A stretch of DNA of 64,000 nucleotides from Bifidobacterium breve (GTDB lineage Bacteria > Actinomycetota > Thermoleophilia > Miltoncostaeales > Miltoncostaeaceae). Every line of letters starts with the position of its first letter. Position 1 is the stretch's first letter. The translations under genes and the position numbers were made by a program. Of this stretch, positions 7,657-16,634 are shown in pieces. The stretch spans positions 38,519 to 102,518 of the forward strand of contig CAMAVU010000002.1 in NCBI GenBank assembly GCA_945861935.1. The letters run 5' to 3'. Below the pieces are notes generated by a model. The model saw nothing but the letters and a program-made list of their open reading frames with translations, was not told the origin of the DNA and did no database searches.

Positions 7657-8601
7657 ATGGCGCGGATCCTCTCGGACGACCAGCCGCGTTCCCGCCCACC
7701 GCTCCTCACATACGCCGTCATGGCTGCGTGGGTGGTCATGTGGATCGCCCAGGCCCTGCGCCCGGACGACGGCAACCTGGTGGACTCGGTGCAGGCCATG
7801 GCGTGCCGCTGGGGCATGGTGCCCGAGCACATCGTCGGTGGTGGGGCTGCAGGCGCGGATCCGTGCGTCGTGCTCTCGGCAGCCCACTCGCCGTGGCTCG
7901 AAGTGCTGTCCGCCCAGTTCCTGCATATCTCGTGGTGGCACCTGCTGGGCAACCTGCTCTTCCTCTGGGTCTTCGGGCCGGCAGTGGAGGAGCGTCTCGG
8001 GCGCCTGCGTTTCCTTCCCTTCGCCCTGGGCTGCGCCTATGCGGCATTTCTCGTCGAGGCAATCGCAGACCCGTCCTCGGTGCAGCCCGTCATCGGGGGA
8101 TCGGGCGTGGTGGCAACGGTCCTCGGCGCCTATCTCGTCCTCTTCCCCAGAGCCCGGCTGCGGCTCCGCGCCGGACGCCCGTCACGCACGGGCGGCATTC
8201 CCGCGTGGCTGCCGATCACGATCTGGGCGGCCTTCGAGACGGCCGCCGCCCTGTCGGGTGCCAGCCCCGGAGCGGCGCACTGGCTGCATCTCGCCGGATT
8301 CGCGCTGGGCGCTCTGCTGGCCCGTCCTGCCGCAACCGCCCTGCCCTCCGGGCGCGCACCCGCGGCCCCGGTCGAGTGGGTGCGCGTGACGATCGCCCGT
8401 AACCAGCCCGAGGCCGAGTTGATTCAGGCCATTCTGGCCGACGCGGGTATCACGACCTACCTGCGTCGCACGGCGGGATTCGACGTGCCCGACTATCTGG
8501 CGGGCGGCCCGCGCGACGTCATGGTGCCCGGGACGCAGGCTCTGGAGGCCCATGGGGTCATCAACCCCCACGGGGATGACGTGCCGCCCTCCGGGCGCTA
8601 G
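7657..8601 (+). CDS. Rhomboid-family intramembrane protease fused to a DUF2007-like domain
   Basis: A 314-residue membrane protein lying 9 bases after argF. Rhomboid hallmarks: the luminal/loop segment HISWWHLLGNLLFLW (90-104), the catalytic serine motif GGSG (147-150, Ser149) and the helix HLAGFALGALL with His211 as the candidate partner of the serine/histidine dyad. Five or six hydrophobic segments lie between residues 17 and 220. Residues ~235-297 form a soluble tail reading VRVTIARNQPEAELIQAIL then DVMVPGTQALEAHGVI, the pattern of the DUF2007 (putative prokaryotic signal-transducing) domain. Rhomboids cleave transmembrane substrates; the tail may regulate access or sense a ligand. The 3' end overlaps the convergent gene by 4 bases. 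Confidence 0.82.
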   Translation: MARILSDDQPRSRPPLLTYAVMAAWVVMWIAQALRPDDGNLVDSVQAMACRWGMVPEHIVGGGAAGADPCVVLSAAHSPWLEVLSAQFLHISWWHLLGNLLFLWVFGPAVEERLGRLRFLPFALGCAYAAFLVEAIADPSSVQPVIGGSGVVATVLGAYLVLFPRARLRLRAGRPSRTGGIPAWLPITIWAAFETAAALSGASPGAAHWLHLAGFALGALLARPAATALPSGRAPAAPVEWVRVTIARNQPEAELIQAILADAGITTYLRRTAGFDVPDYLAGGPRDVMVPGTQALEAHGVINPHGDDVPPSGR

Positions 8602-9479
8602 CGACCCAGAACGATCGGGCCGCGTCGCGGAGCCGACCGCCGCCGCCTGACGATTCCTGTGCCCAGCAGCACCGCGCCCACCACAAGGCAGGTGATCAGC
8701 GCAATCCACCAGTTCCCGAGGATCGCCACGGTCGCCGTCCAGGCGACGTCGCCGGCATCATCGGCCGCAATGGCCGACACCGAGATGGGTGGCATGACGA
8801 GGCGCAGGAGCAGGGGGATGATTGCGATCGCGAGCGAGGCGATGCCCAGCACCCGGAGCATGCGAACACGGTCACCGGCGGCGGCCACGGCGGCCGCGCC
8901 GAGGCCGATGACACCGAGCAGGAGCCAGAGGGGAAGGCTGCGCAGGGTGTCCGCGGCGCCCACGACGGTCTCGACCCAGGCGGGGACATCACGCTTCTCA
9001 ACCGTGATCCTGAGGTCCTCACCTGGCGGGATCGCCACCACCAGAGCGGGATTGACCTGCCGCACCTTCTGCTCCACGACGGGGCGTATCGCCGAGAAGT
9101 CGATAGTGACAGGCTGGTCCGGGGCAGCCTGGTAGGCCTCGCGCATCCGCTCGATGGCCGGACCCATCAGGCCCGGGAACTCGGCGGACTGCAACGCCGC
9201 CGAGAGATGGGCGCTCATCTCGTCGTGCGCTGCGGTGGTGAGGTCAATGCCCTGCCCGGCCCCGAACGAATCCACCGTGGCCAGCAGGGCGTCGGTGACC
9301 GCCACGGAACCCGCCGGGCTCTGGATGACCTCGACGGTGACCTCGGCGAACCCGCTCGGGTCCGTTACGCGGGTGGTAACGGTCCAGACCAGGACGGCCG
9401 CGAGCCACATCGTGACCGCCAGCACTGCGGCCGCGGCCGCAGTGGCCCGGCGCGACGTGGACGTGTGTTTCCTGCCCAT
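8598..9479 (-). CDS. Membrane protein of unknown function with large extracytoplasmic loop
   Basis: A 293-residue protein that I do not recognise by name. A transmembrane segment near the N-terminus (AAAAAVLAVTMWLAAVLVW) is followed by ~130 residues of soluble sequence with acidic and glutamine-rich helices, predicted outside the cell, then three hydrophobic segments (LPLWLLLGVIGLGAAAVAAA, IASLAIAIIPLLLRLVM, WWIALITCLVVGAVLL) and a short Arg-rich tail. The arrangement resembles actinobacterial integral membrane proteins whose loop begins with a description like VTDPSGFAEVTVEVIQSP (a first helix followed by a V-x-D-P-x-x-F motif). The ATG at 9479 gives a short N-terminal tail; one 18 bases upstream is also in frame. 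Convergent with the rhomboid gene. Confidence 0.7.
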   Translation of the reverse strand: MGRKHTSTSRRATAAAAAVLAVTMWLAAVLVWTVTTRVTDPSGFAEVTVEVIQSPAGSVAVTDALLATVDSFGAGQGIDLTTAAHDEMSAHLSAALQSAEFPGLMGPAIERMREAYQAAPDQPVTIDFSAIRPVVEQKVRQVNPALVVAIPPGEDLRITVEKRDVPAWVETVVGAADTLRSLPLWLLLGVIGLGAAAVAAAGDRVRMLRVLGIASLAIAIIPLLLRLVMPPISVSAIAADDAGDVAWTATVAILGNWWIALITCLVVGAVLLGTGIVRRRRSAPRRGPIVLGR

Positions 9480-9503
9480 TGCCGGGTACCTGACCACCCC
9501 GGT

Positions 9504-9526
9504 GCCCGGGTGTCAAGCACCCGGGC
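9504..9526. repeat. Perfect 9-bp stem hairpin in divergent intergenic region
   Basis: GCCCGGGTG, a 5-base loop TCAAG, and CACCCGGGC form a perfect hairpin. It lies 25 bases upstream of the membrane-protein start at 9479 and about 130 bases before the gene starting at 9657. There is no T-run, so it is not a classical terminator for either direction; it may be an operator or a short palindromic repeat. Confidence 0.5.
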
Positions 9527-9656
9527 CGCCCCGCCCCTGCCCTGCGCCCCGCAACAACGCGTCTGGATCTACGGGACCCGCGTGTTCAGTTACACCGTGT
9601 GACGCATGTACGTGGCATATACGATGAGCACGCGGCCAACGAGCAGGAGATACACC

Positions 9657-10112
9657 ATGACCGAGCAGCCCCACATGCCGGGTGGCCCCGCCGCTCCCGC
9701 TGATCAGGCCACCGACACGAGCGCCGGCGCCGTGCCGCGGGGCGGTATTGCCGACGCCATTTTCGTCGAGGTCCAACAGATGACGGCGAACGGCGCGATG
9801 TCGAAGAACGACGCCTTCGAGGCCATCTCGGCGCGCTCGGGACGCCGGGCCGGCACGGTCGCCGCCAACTACTACAGCGTCGCCCGCAAACGGGGCGCGA
9901 TCCTGCAGCCGCGCACCCGGCGGAGCGGGACGCCCACGGCGGTGCCGGACGCCCGCACCGGTGGCGGGGCGCAGTTGGCGGTGAGCCGTCTGGAAGAAGC
10001 GGTCGGGGACCTGTCACGTCTCGTCCGCGAGCAGGAGGCCGAGTTGGCGGACCTTCGCGTGCAGGTGACGCAGTTCGACCGGCTCAAGGCGCTCATCGCA
10101 ACAGCCGGATAG
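9657..10112 (+). CDS. Small protein with helical DNA-binding-like domain and C-terminal coiled coil
   Basis: A 151-residue protein with an AGGAGA ribosome-binding site 7 bases before the ATG. Residues ~35-85 (GGIADAIFVEVQQM, AMSKNDAFEAISARSGRR, GTVAANYYSVARKRGA) look like a compact basic helical domain with a helix-turn-helix-like spacing. A proline/arginine linker follows, and the last ~45 residues (LAVSRLEEAVGDLSRLVREQEAELADLRVQV in part) form a heptad coiled coil, implying dimerisation. I do not recognise the family. A basic helical head plus coiled coil suggests a nucleoid-associated or regulatory protein; that is inference only. The upstream sequence CATATACGATG around 9616-9626 could contain a -10 element (TACGAT). 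Confidence 0.7.
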   Translation: MTEQPHMPGGPAAPADQATDTSAGAVPRGGIADAIFVEVQQMTANGAMSKNDAFEAISARSGRRAGTVAANYYSVARKRGAILQPRTRRSGTPTAVPDARTGGGAQLAVSRLEEAVGDLSRLVREQEAELADLRVQVTQFDRLKALIATAG

Positions 10113-10133
10113 GGCCGGGCCCGCGCCGGTGCG

Positions 10134-11156
10134 TCAGTCCATCCGGACGGGGCGCTTCTCGCCGGATCCCGCGCGCAGGATGCCGGGCACCTCGTCAAGG
10201 GTGACCTCGTCGCCGATGAGCGCGTCGTAGGGCGCGTCACCAGCCGCGAGGTGCCCGAGGGCCGCACGGACCGCCTCGGGTGTGTGGTGGTACGAACCCC
10301 GGATCGTGAGCTCCTGATAGTGCAACGGGAAGGTCGGCAACGTCACGGTGGTGCCGGGGGCGCAGCCCCCGTAGACGAGGACCTCTCCCCCGGGGCGGGC
10401 GATGGCCACGGCGGCCTCCCAGGCCCCGGGCCGGCCCACGGCCTCCACCACGGCATCAGGACCGCGTCCGGCGCCATGGGCCGCGCGCACCGCCGCGATG
10501 GCATCGGGATCGCGCGGGGCGTCCATCACCCGCGCGGCGCCGAAGCGGACCGCGCGCGCGCGGCGCTCCTCATGAGGGTCGCAGATCGTTACCAGACAGC
10601 CCCGGGCGGCGAGCAACGCGGTGATGAGGGTCCCCTGCACGCCGCCTCCCAGCACCACCACCTCATCCCCGGGTCCGGCCGTGACGCGCTCGACCCCACG
10701 CACCGCGCAGGCCAGGGGCTCAACCATCGCCGCCCGCTCGGGCGCGACTCCGGCGGGCAGCGGCAGCATGTTGCGCTCGACGATGCGCGCCGGCACGAGC
10801 AGATACTCCGCGAAGGCTCCGGTCAGGTACACAATCGCCTCGCAGAGCGATGGCCGGCCCGCGACGCACGGCGGACATGCCCCGCAGGGCGCCGAGTTGG
10901 CCACGACCACCGCGTCGCCCTCGTGCACGTCCGCCACGCCGGGACCGATCGCCGAGACCACGCCGGCGGCCTCGTGGCCGAAGGGCGCAGGAGGCGGGGG
11001 CAGAGCGGGATGCTGCCCCTGACGGAGCATCTTCGCATCGGTGGCGCAGGTGAGCGCACGGGTCACCCGCAGCACAACCTCCCCGGGGCCTGGCCGGGGC
11101 ACGGGGACATCCTCGAGGCGGAGGTCATCGGGACCATGGAGCACGAGCGCGCGCAT
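10134..11156 (-). CDS. Zinc-dependent alcohol/polyol dehydrogenase (MDR family)
   Basis: Medium-chain dehydrogenase/reductase of 340 residues. The catalytic zinc site is visible as Cys37 (in ALTCATDAK) and the GHEAAG motif, and the structural zinc site as four cysteines in CGACPPCVAGRPSLC. The Rossmann nucleotide-binding motif reads VVVLGGGVQG. Acidic residue D at the end of the second strand (TICDPHEE) favours NAD over NADP. These enzymes oxidise alcohols, polyols or sugars; the sequence does not identify the substrate. It is transcribed away from the prenyl diphosphate synthase, with only 37 bases between the two starts, so the two may share a promoter region. Confidence 0.85.
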   Translation of the reverse strand: MRALVLHGPDDLRLEDVPVPRPGPGEVVLRVTRALTCATDAKMLRQGQHPALPPPPAPFGHEAAGVVSAIGPGVADVHEGDAVVVANSAPCGACPPCVAGRPSLCEAIVYLTGAFAEYLLVPARIVERNMLPLPAGVAPERAAMVEPLACAVRGVERVTAGPGDEVVVLGGGVQGTLITALLAARGCLVTICDPHEERRARAVRFGAARVMDAPRDPDAIAAVRAAHGAGRGPDAVVEAVGRPGAWEAAVAIARPGGEVLVYGGCAPGTTVTLPTFPLHYQELTIRGSYHHTPEAVRAALGHLAAGDAPYDALIGDEVTLDEVPGILRAGSGEKRPVRMD

Positions 11157-11193
11157 GGCGGCCGACGGTACCAGCCGGGTACCCTGCGCCCCG

Positions 11194-12117
11194 ATGAGCG
11201 ACCCCACCGAGAGCACCATCCACGCCCGATATCCCGAGCACCTGCGCCAGCAGGTGGACGCGTACCTGGACGCCCTGTGGTTTGACGCCGGAGATGCCGG
11301 CGAGGTGGCAGACGCGCACGGCACCGAGGGCCTCGTCGAAGCGATGCGGTATTCACTGCTCGCCGGGGGGAAGCGCATCCGTCCGGTGCTGGCCCTTGCC
11401 ACCGCAGAGTCGCTCGGCCGCGACCCGGCCGAGATCATGCCGTCGGCCGCCGCGATCGAGTTGGTGCACACGTATTCGCTCATCCACGACGACCTCCCCG
11501 CGATGGACGACGACGACCTGCGCCGCGGGATGCCCACCTGCCACACGGTCTATGGGGACGACGTGGCGATCCTCGCCGGCGACGCGCTGTTCGCCGAGGC
11601 CGTGCGCCTGGTGTGCGAGCACCAGCCGGGCGGCCCGGAGGTGAAGGTTGGGATCCTGAGGGAACTCAGTACCGCGACGGGTGTGACCGGCATGGTGGGG
11701 GGCCAGTTCCTCGACCTCACGGGTGCGGGCGGGCGGGGGGCCGACGCCCTGACCGCGATGCACGCGCTCAAGACCGGCCGGCTGATGGCCGTATCGGTGC
11801 ACATCGCTCTGGTGCTCGCCCCCCCGCCCGCCGCCCAGGACCGGATCTACCGGGCCTTCGCGAGCGAGTTGGGCCTGCTCTTCCAGATCGTGGATGACAT
11901 CCTCGACGTGGACGGGTCCGAGGAGGTGCTCGGGAAGGCCGTCGGTGCCGACGAGCGCATGGGCAAGGTCACCTACACCAGCCTCCACGGCATGGATCGG
12001 GCTCGTGCGCTGGCCGCGGAGTCGCATGCGCGCGCGATGGCCCTGCTCGGGGACCTTCCGGGCCCGGTGGACGACCTGGCCGCCATCACCGACGCCGCCT
12101 TCGCGCGGCAGCGCTAG
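11194..12117 (+). CDS. Polyprenyl (farnesyl/geranylgeranyl) diphosphate synthase
   Basis: Trans-isoprenyl diphosphate synthase (307 residues) that condenses isopentenyl diphosphate with allylic diphosphates. The first aspartate-rich motif reads HDDLPAMDDDDLRRG with the two-residue insertion DDxxxxD typical of bacterial short-chain (IspA-type) enzymes; the second reads FQIVDDILDVDG. LAGGKRIRP is the conserved substrate-binding segment. The ATG at 11194 gives the normal N-terminus. Placed just upstream of the hopanoid genes, it most likely supplies farnesyl diphosphate for squalene synthesis. Product length (C15 versus C20) cannot be read with certainty from the sequence. Confidence 0.87.
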   Translation: MSDPTESTIHARYPEHLRQQVDAYLDALWFDAGDAGEVADAHGTEGLVEAMRYSLLAGGKRIRPVLALATAESLGRDPAEIMPSAAAIELVHTYSLIHDDLPAMDDDDLRRGMPTCHTVYGDDVAILAGDALFAEAVRLVCEHQPGGPEVKVGILRELSTATGVTGMVGGQFLDLTGAGGRGADALTAMHALKTGRLMAVSVHIALVLAPPPAAQDRIYRAFASELGLLFQIVDDILDVDGSEEVLGKAVGADERMGKVTYTSLHGMDRARALAAESHARAMALLGDLPGPVDDLAAITDAAFARQR

Positions 12118-12211
12118 CCGCCACCCCGCCCGGGGACCCTGCACGGCATGGCGCCGGTGCGTTGATTACCGTTCAGGCGTCCCCAACCGCCCTCGCCGTC
12201 AGGAACCACCG

Positions 12212-13219
12212 GTGCCACGACGTCCGCTGTCACTCGAACTCGGGATGGCCACGTACATCGCAAAGAAGAAGCTCCTCGAACGGAAGGAGCGCTTCCCGTT
12301 CACCCTGATGCTCGAGCCCCTTGAGTTATGCAACCTCGCCTGCACCGGATGCGGTCGGATTCAGGAGTACAAGGACGTGTTCCACAAGCGGCTCACCGTG
12401 GAGCAGTGCCTGAGCGTGGCCGAGGAATGCGGCGCCCCCATCGTGAACATCCCCGGCGGGGAGCCGCTCATCCACCAGCAGATCGGCGAGATCGTCCACG
12501 GCATCATCGACCAAGGGCGCTTCGTGTACCTGTGCACGAACGGCATCCTCATGGAGCGGGCCTTCGAACGCATCACCCCCGTGAAGCGCTTCGCGTTCGT
12601 GGTCCACATTGACGGCATGGAGTCGGTGCACGACCACGCCGTGGACCGGCAGGGCGTGTTCAAGAAGGCCACGGGACACATGCGCGAGGCGATCGAGCGC
12701 GGCTACCGCGTGTGCACCAACACCACGATCTTCCGCGGCACCCCCGCCGAGGAGTACGTCGATCTGTTCATGTATCTCAAGGACATGGGCGTGGAGGGAT
12801 GCATCACGTCCCCGGGCTACGACTACGCGTCGGTCACCCGTGACCGCGACCAGTTCCTCGCACGTACCGAGGCTCAGGCGCTCTACACCGAGGTCCACGC
12901 GCGGTGCGAGGGTCTGGATATCCCGTTCTACAACAACCCCCTGTTCCATGAGTTCCTTCAGGGCAACCGGGAGTACCGGTGCTCGGCGTGGAGCATGCCC
13001 ACCTACACCGTGGAGGGCTGGCGGTCCCCGTGCTACCTGCTGGCCGACGCGCACGTGCAGAGCATGAAGGAGTTGTTCGAGGGCACCGACTGGGAGAGTT
13101 ACGGGACCGGCCGCGACCCCCGGTGCGCCAACTGTCTCATGCACTGCGGCTACGAGGCCAGCACGATCCTCGATGCCATGTCCAGTCCCCGGGACCTGCT
13201 CGCGCTCGCCCGCGGGTAG
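12212..13219 (+). CDS. hpnH: Adenosyl-hopene transferase HpnH (radical SAM)
   Basis: HpnH is a radical SAM enzyme that attaches the 5'-deoxyadenosyl group to diploptene, giving adenosylhopane, the first step of extended (C35) hopanoids. The 335-residue protein has the cluster motif C-x3-C-x2-C at 40-47 (CNLACTGC), then GRIQEYKD, the GGEPL motif (IPGGEPLIH) and a C-terminal cysteine group CANCLMHCGYE, all characteristic of HpnH. The GTG at 12212 is preceded by AGGA about 7 bases upstream. It opens a tightly packed hopanoid operon and lies 94 bases after the prenyl synthase. Confidence 0.92.
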   Translation: MPRRPLSLELGMATYIAKKKLLERKERFPFTLMLEPLELCNLACTGCGRIQEYKDVFHKRLTVEQCLSVAEECGAPIVNIPGGEPLIHQQIGEIVHGIIDQGRFVYLCTNGILMERAFERITPVKRFAFVVHIDGMESVHDHAVDRQGVFKKATGHMREAIERGYRVCTNTTIFRGTPAEEYVDLFMYLKDMGVEGCITSPGYDYASVTRDRDQFLARTEAQALYTEVHARCEGLDIPFYNNPLFHEFLQGNREYRCSAWSMPTYTVEGWRSPCYLLADAHVQSMKELFEGTDWESYGTGRDPRCANCLMHCGYEASTILDAMSSPRDLLALARG

Positions 13220-13237
13220 GCGATTCAGACCGTCCCG

Positions 13238-13894
13238 ATGCGTCACGGCGTTGTCGCGCTCCTCTGCGCCGTGCCCGCGGAGGAGCGGCTGCTCCGTCGC
13301 TTTGCGGGGCCGGACGTGCGGATCGTCGTCACCGGCATGGGCCCGGGCCCGGCCGAGCGCTCCGCCCGGCACGCCATCGCAGACGGTGCGTCGTTCGCCA
13401 TCTCCGTCGGCTTCTGCGGGGCCCTTGACCCGGCGCTCGAACGGGGCGACGTGGTGATCCCCGTGAGCGTGCGCGACTGGGCAACGGGGGATGCGTGGCC
13501 ATGCGATGCCGCGCTGGCCCGGGGCGCAGGCACACCCCGCGGCACGCTCGTGACCACCGACCATGTGGTGTCGGGGCCCGGCGAGCGCACGCGGCTCGTC
13601 GGTCTGGCCGTGGACATGGAAAGCGCCGGCGCGGCGCGCGCATGTGCGCAGGCGGGCGTGCCATTCGCCGCGATCCGGGCGGTCACCGACCGGATGGACG
13701 ACGTCCTGCCCGACCTTGACGGGGTCGTCGATGGCAGTGGCAACGTGCACCCGCTCCGCGTGCTGCGGCGACTCGCCACCCGGCCATCGGACATCGCGGC
13801 ATGGGCGCGGCTGGCCCGCGGGGCCCGGGCAGCGCGCCAGAGCCTCGTGCCCGCCGTTGCCGCAGCGCTCGCCGGGGAGGCCATGGCCGCGTGA
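13238..13894 (+). CDS. hpnG: Adenosylhopane nucleosidase/phosphorylase HpnG
   Basis: HpnG removes adenine from adenosylhopane to form ribosylhopane (or its phosphate) and belongs to the MTA/SAH nucleosidase-purine phosphorylase superfamily. The 218-residue protein shows the GMGPGPAERSA phosphate/ribose segment, SVGFCGALDP and the VDMESAGAARACAQAGVPFAAIRAVTD core with the ribose-binding MES triad. Its length matches bacterial HpnG. It follows hpnH by 18 bases and its TGA overlaps the GTG of the cyclase gene by 4 bases, so all are likely one transcript. Confidence 0.88.
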   Translation: MRHGVVALLCAVPAEERLLRRFAGPDVRIVVTGMGPGPAERSARHAIADGASFAISVGFCGALDPALERGDVVIPVSVRDWATGDAWPCDAALARGAGTPRGTLVTTDHVVSGPGERTRLVGLAVDMESAGAARACAQAGVPFAAIRAVTDRMDDVLPDLDGVVDGSGNVHPLRVLRRLATRPSDIAAWARLARGARAARQSLVPAVAAALAGEAMAA

Positions 13895-15771
13895 CGAGCC
13901 GCGTCGCCCCTCAGGAGTTGCAGGCAACTGCCCGGAGCGCGGCCGACCGGGGCGCCCGGCACCTTCGCGACCTCCAGGATCCCGATGGCTTCTGGTGGGG
14001 CGAACTCGAGTCGAACGCCTCGATCACCGCCGAGCAGTTGTTCCTGCTCGAGGCCCTGGGCCGCGCCACGGAGGACGACCGCCGGGAGATCGCCGCCGAA
14101 CTCCTGGCGACGCAGGGAGAGGACGGCGGGTGGCCCATCTGGTTCGGGGCCCCCGGTGACCTGAGCATCACCGTCGAGGCGTGGTACGCGCTGCGCCTCG
14201 CGGGCATTCCGGCGGACTCCGAGCCGATGCGCCGGGCCCGCGATTGCATCCTCGCGCTGGGCGGCGCCAATCGCGCGCGCTTCTTCACGCGGCTGTGGCT
14301 GGCCGTGCTCGGCAAGTACCCGTGGGAGGCGCTGCCCGCCGCTCCGCCCGAGTTGATGCTGCTGCCCCCGCGGGCGCCACTGTCGGTGTACCGGTTCGCC
14401 TCCTGGGCCAGGGGCACGTTCGTGCCGATGCTGGTCGTCCTGGCGCGTCACCCGACGTTCCCGCAGGCCCCCTCCATCGAGGAGATCTTCGCCGAGGCAC
14501 CGGGCAGCATCGAGGGGTCGGTGCCGCGCGCGCCGGGCCCGCTCACGCAGATGATGACCCGGCTCATGCCCCTGGCCCGGGCATATAACCGGCATCCGGT
14601 CCCCCCGCTCAGGCGCGCATCGGAACGGCGCATCCGGGACTGGATCCTTGACCGCCAGGAGGCCGATGGGTCATGGGCGGGCATCCAGCCACCGTGGGTC
14701 TATTCGATCATCGCCCTGCACTCGTTGGGCATGCCGCTCGACCATCCCGTCATCGAGCGGGCGCTTGATGGCTTCTCGACGTTCGCGCTCAGGCGCGATG
14801 GACGCCTGCGCATCCAATCCTGCATCTCCCCGATCTGGGACACGTGCCTGGCGGCCATCGCCCTCCACGACTCGGGCACCGCCGATGATGACGACGCCAT
14901 CGAACGCGCACGGGACTGGCTGCTGGCCCGTGAGGTCACCCGCGCGGGCGACTGGCAGCAGATCCCCCGCCGCGGCGAGGCAGGGGGGTGGGCCTTCGAG
15001 TTCCACAACGAGTGGTACCCCGACACCGACGACACGGCGGAGGTGCTGATCGCGCTCATCCGGTCGGGCGTACCCCCCGACGACGGAGCAGTGCTGCGTG
15101 CCGTTGACTGGCTGCTGACAATGCAGAGCGCGGGTGGTGGATGGGCGGCATTCGACACCGACAACACCAGCGGGCTCGTCGGCCAGTTCCCCGTATGCGA
15201 CTTCGGCGAGGTCACCGATCCCCCGACCGAGGACGTCACAGCGCACGTACTCGAGGCGCTGGTCACATGCGGGGTGCCGACGGGACACCCCGCGATCGGT
15301 GCCGGCCTCGAGTACCTGCGGCGTATGCAGCGGACGGATGGATCATGGTGGGGGCGGTGGGGCGTGAACCACGTGTACGGCACCGGTGCGGTCCTGCCGG
15401 CACTGGCCGCATGCGGGGTGGACATGGGCGAATCGTGGGTGCGCCGGGCGGTGGGATGGCTGGCGATGTGCCAGAACGCTGACGGCGGATGGGGCGAGGA
15501 CATCGAGAGCTACAGGGACCCTGCCCTCGCCGGCATTGGCCCCTCCACGGCCTCGCAAACCGCATGGGCGCTCATGGGCCTCATGGCGGCGGACCGGGAC
15601 CATGAGTCGATCCCCAACGGGATCGCGTGGCTGGTGCACGGGCAGCGCGCCGACGGCGGATGGGACGAGGACGCGTTCACGGGTACCGGGTTCCCGCTCG
15701 ACTTCATGATCAAGTACCACTACTACCGGCTGTACTTCCCGGTCATGGCGCTCGGCCGCTACGCGGCGTGA
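13891..15771 (+). CDS. shc: Squalene-hopene cyclase
   Basis: Cyclises squalene to hopene/hopanol at the inner face of the membrane. The 626-residue protein has the DxDD protonation motif DTDDTA with the first Asp at 378, and several QW motifs: QEADGSWAG, QRTDGSWWG, QNADGGWGE and QRADGGWDED. The C-terminal GTGFPLDFMIKYHYYRLYFP is typical of this family. Length is normal (~620-660). The GTG start at 13891 forms GTGA with the stop of hpnG and its own TGA overlaps the hpnC start likewise. With HpnC, HpnD and HpnE downstream it makes a complete path from farnesyl diphosphate to hopene. Confidence 0.95.
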   Translation: MTSRVAPQELQATARSAADRGARHLRDLQDPDGFWWGELESNASITAEQLFLLEALGRATEDDRREIAAELLATQGEDGGWPIWFGAPGDLSITVEAWYALRLAGIPADSEPMRRARDCILALGGANRARFFTRLWLAVLGKYPWEALPAAPPELMLLPPRAPLSVYRFASWARGTFVPMLVVLARHPTFPQAPSIEEIFAEAPGSIEGSVPRAPGPLTQMMTRLMPLARAYNRHPVPPLRRASERRIRDWILDRQEADGSWAGIQPPWVYSIIALHSLGMPLDHPVIERALDGFSTFALRRDGRLRIQSCISPIWDTCLAAIALHDSGTADDDDAIERARDWLLAREVTRAGDWQQIPRRGEAGGWAFEFHNEWYPDTDDTAEVLIALIRSGVPPDDGAVLRAVDWLLTMQSAGGGWAAFDTDNTSGLVGQFPVCDFGEVTDPPTEDVTAHVLEALVTCGVPTGHPAIGAGLEYLRRMQRTDGSWWGRWGVNHVYGTGAVLPALAACGVDMGESWVRRAVGWLAMCQNADGGWGEDIESYRDPALAGIGPSTASQTAWALMGLMAADRDHESIPNGIAWLVHGQRADGGWDEDAFTGTGFPLDFMIKYHYYRLYFPVMALGRYAA

Positions 15772-16634
15772 CCACCGGGGGGGCAGATGCCCGGGCCGGG
15801 CAGATCGTCCGGGCGCACGACGAGAACTTCCCGGTCGCGTTCCTGCTCGCGCCACGCGATGTCCGCGCCGACATGCGTGCGCTCTACGCATACTGCCGCG
15901 TCACCGATGACATCGGCGATTCCGGTGTCACGACAGCCGATGCGCGGCTGCAGGCACTCGACGCCTGGGAGCACGGACTCTTCGCCGCAGTGGACGGGCA
16001 CGGCGACGATCCCGTGCTGATCGGCGTGGCGGATGTCATCCGCCGGCGCGGGCTGGCGATTGACCCTTTCACGCGGCTGATCGAGGCCAACCGGATGGAC
16101 CAACGCGTGTCACGGTGGGTGTCGCACGATGACCTTCTGGAGTACTGCACCTTCTCCGCAACGCCCGTCGGGCGCATGGTGCTGGGCGTACTCGGCATTG
16201 CCGACCAGAGACGCCTGGCCCTCTCCGACGCGACATGCACGGGGCTCCAGCTCGCCAACTTCTGGCAGGACCTGCGCCGGGACCTTGACGAGCGTGACCG
16301 GGTGTATCTCCCCCGCAACGACATGGCGATCTTCGGGGTGGTGGTGGACGACCTGCGAGCGGGCAGCGCCTCGCCCGCGCTCTGCGAACTCGTGCGGATG
16401 GAGGTCGGGCGTGCCCGTGCCCTGCTGGTGCAGGGCACGCCGCTCCGGGCGCTGGTGCCCCGGCGCGTGCGCCTCGACATCGGGATGTTCACGGCCGGTG
16501 GGCTGTGGGTGTGCGACCACATCGCCGCACAGGGGTACGACACGGTCACCGGGCGCCCCGCCCCCGGTGCACGGGGGCGGGCAGGTATGGCCAGCGGCGT
16601 CATATGGCGCCTGATGAGGGGTGGACGCGCATGA
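15768..16634 (+). CDS. hpnC: Squalene-synthesis protein HpnC (hydroxysqualene synthase)
   Basis: HpnC converts presqualene diphosphate, the product of HpnD, to hydroxysqualene. The 288-residue protein has an N-terminal AHDENFPVAFLLAP segment, an aspartate-rich YCRVTDDIGDSG motif, and the second motif NFWQDLRRDLDERDRVYLP, the usual squalene/phytoene synthase family arrangement. The assignment to HpnC rather than HpnD rests on position and on the AHxENFPVA phrase, characteristic of HpnC. Start GTG overlaps the cyclase stop by 4 bases; the stop overlaps the hpnD start by 4 bases. Confidence 0.9.
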   Translation: MTTGGADARAGQIVRAHDENFPVAFLLAPRDVRADMRALYAYCRVTDDIGDSGVTTADARLQALDAWEHGLFAAVDGHGDDPVLIGVADVIRRRGLAIDPFTRLIEANRMDQRVSRWVSHDDLLEYCTFSATPVGRMVLGVLGIADQRRLALSDATCTGLQLANFWQDLRRDLDERDRVYLPRNDMAIFGVVVDDLRAGSASPALCELVRMEVGRARALLVQGTPLRALVPRRVRLDIGMFTAGGLWVCDHIAAQGYDTVTGRPAPGARGRAGMASGVIWRLMRGGRA

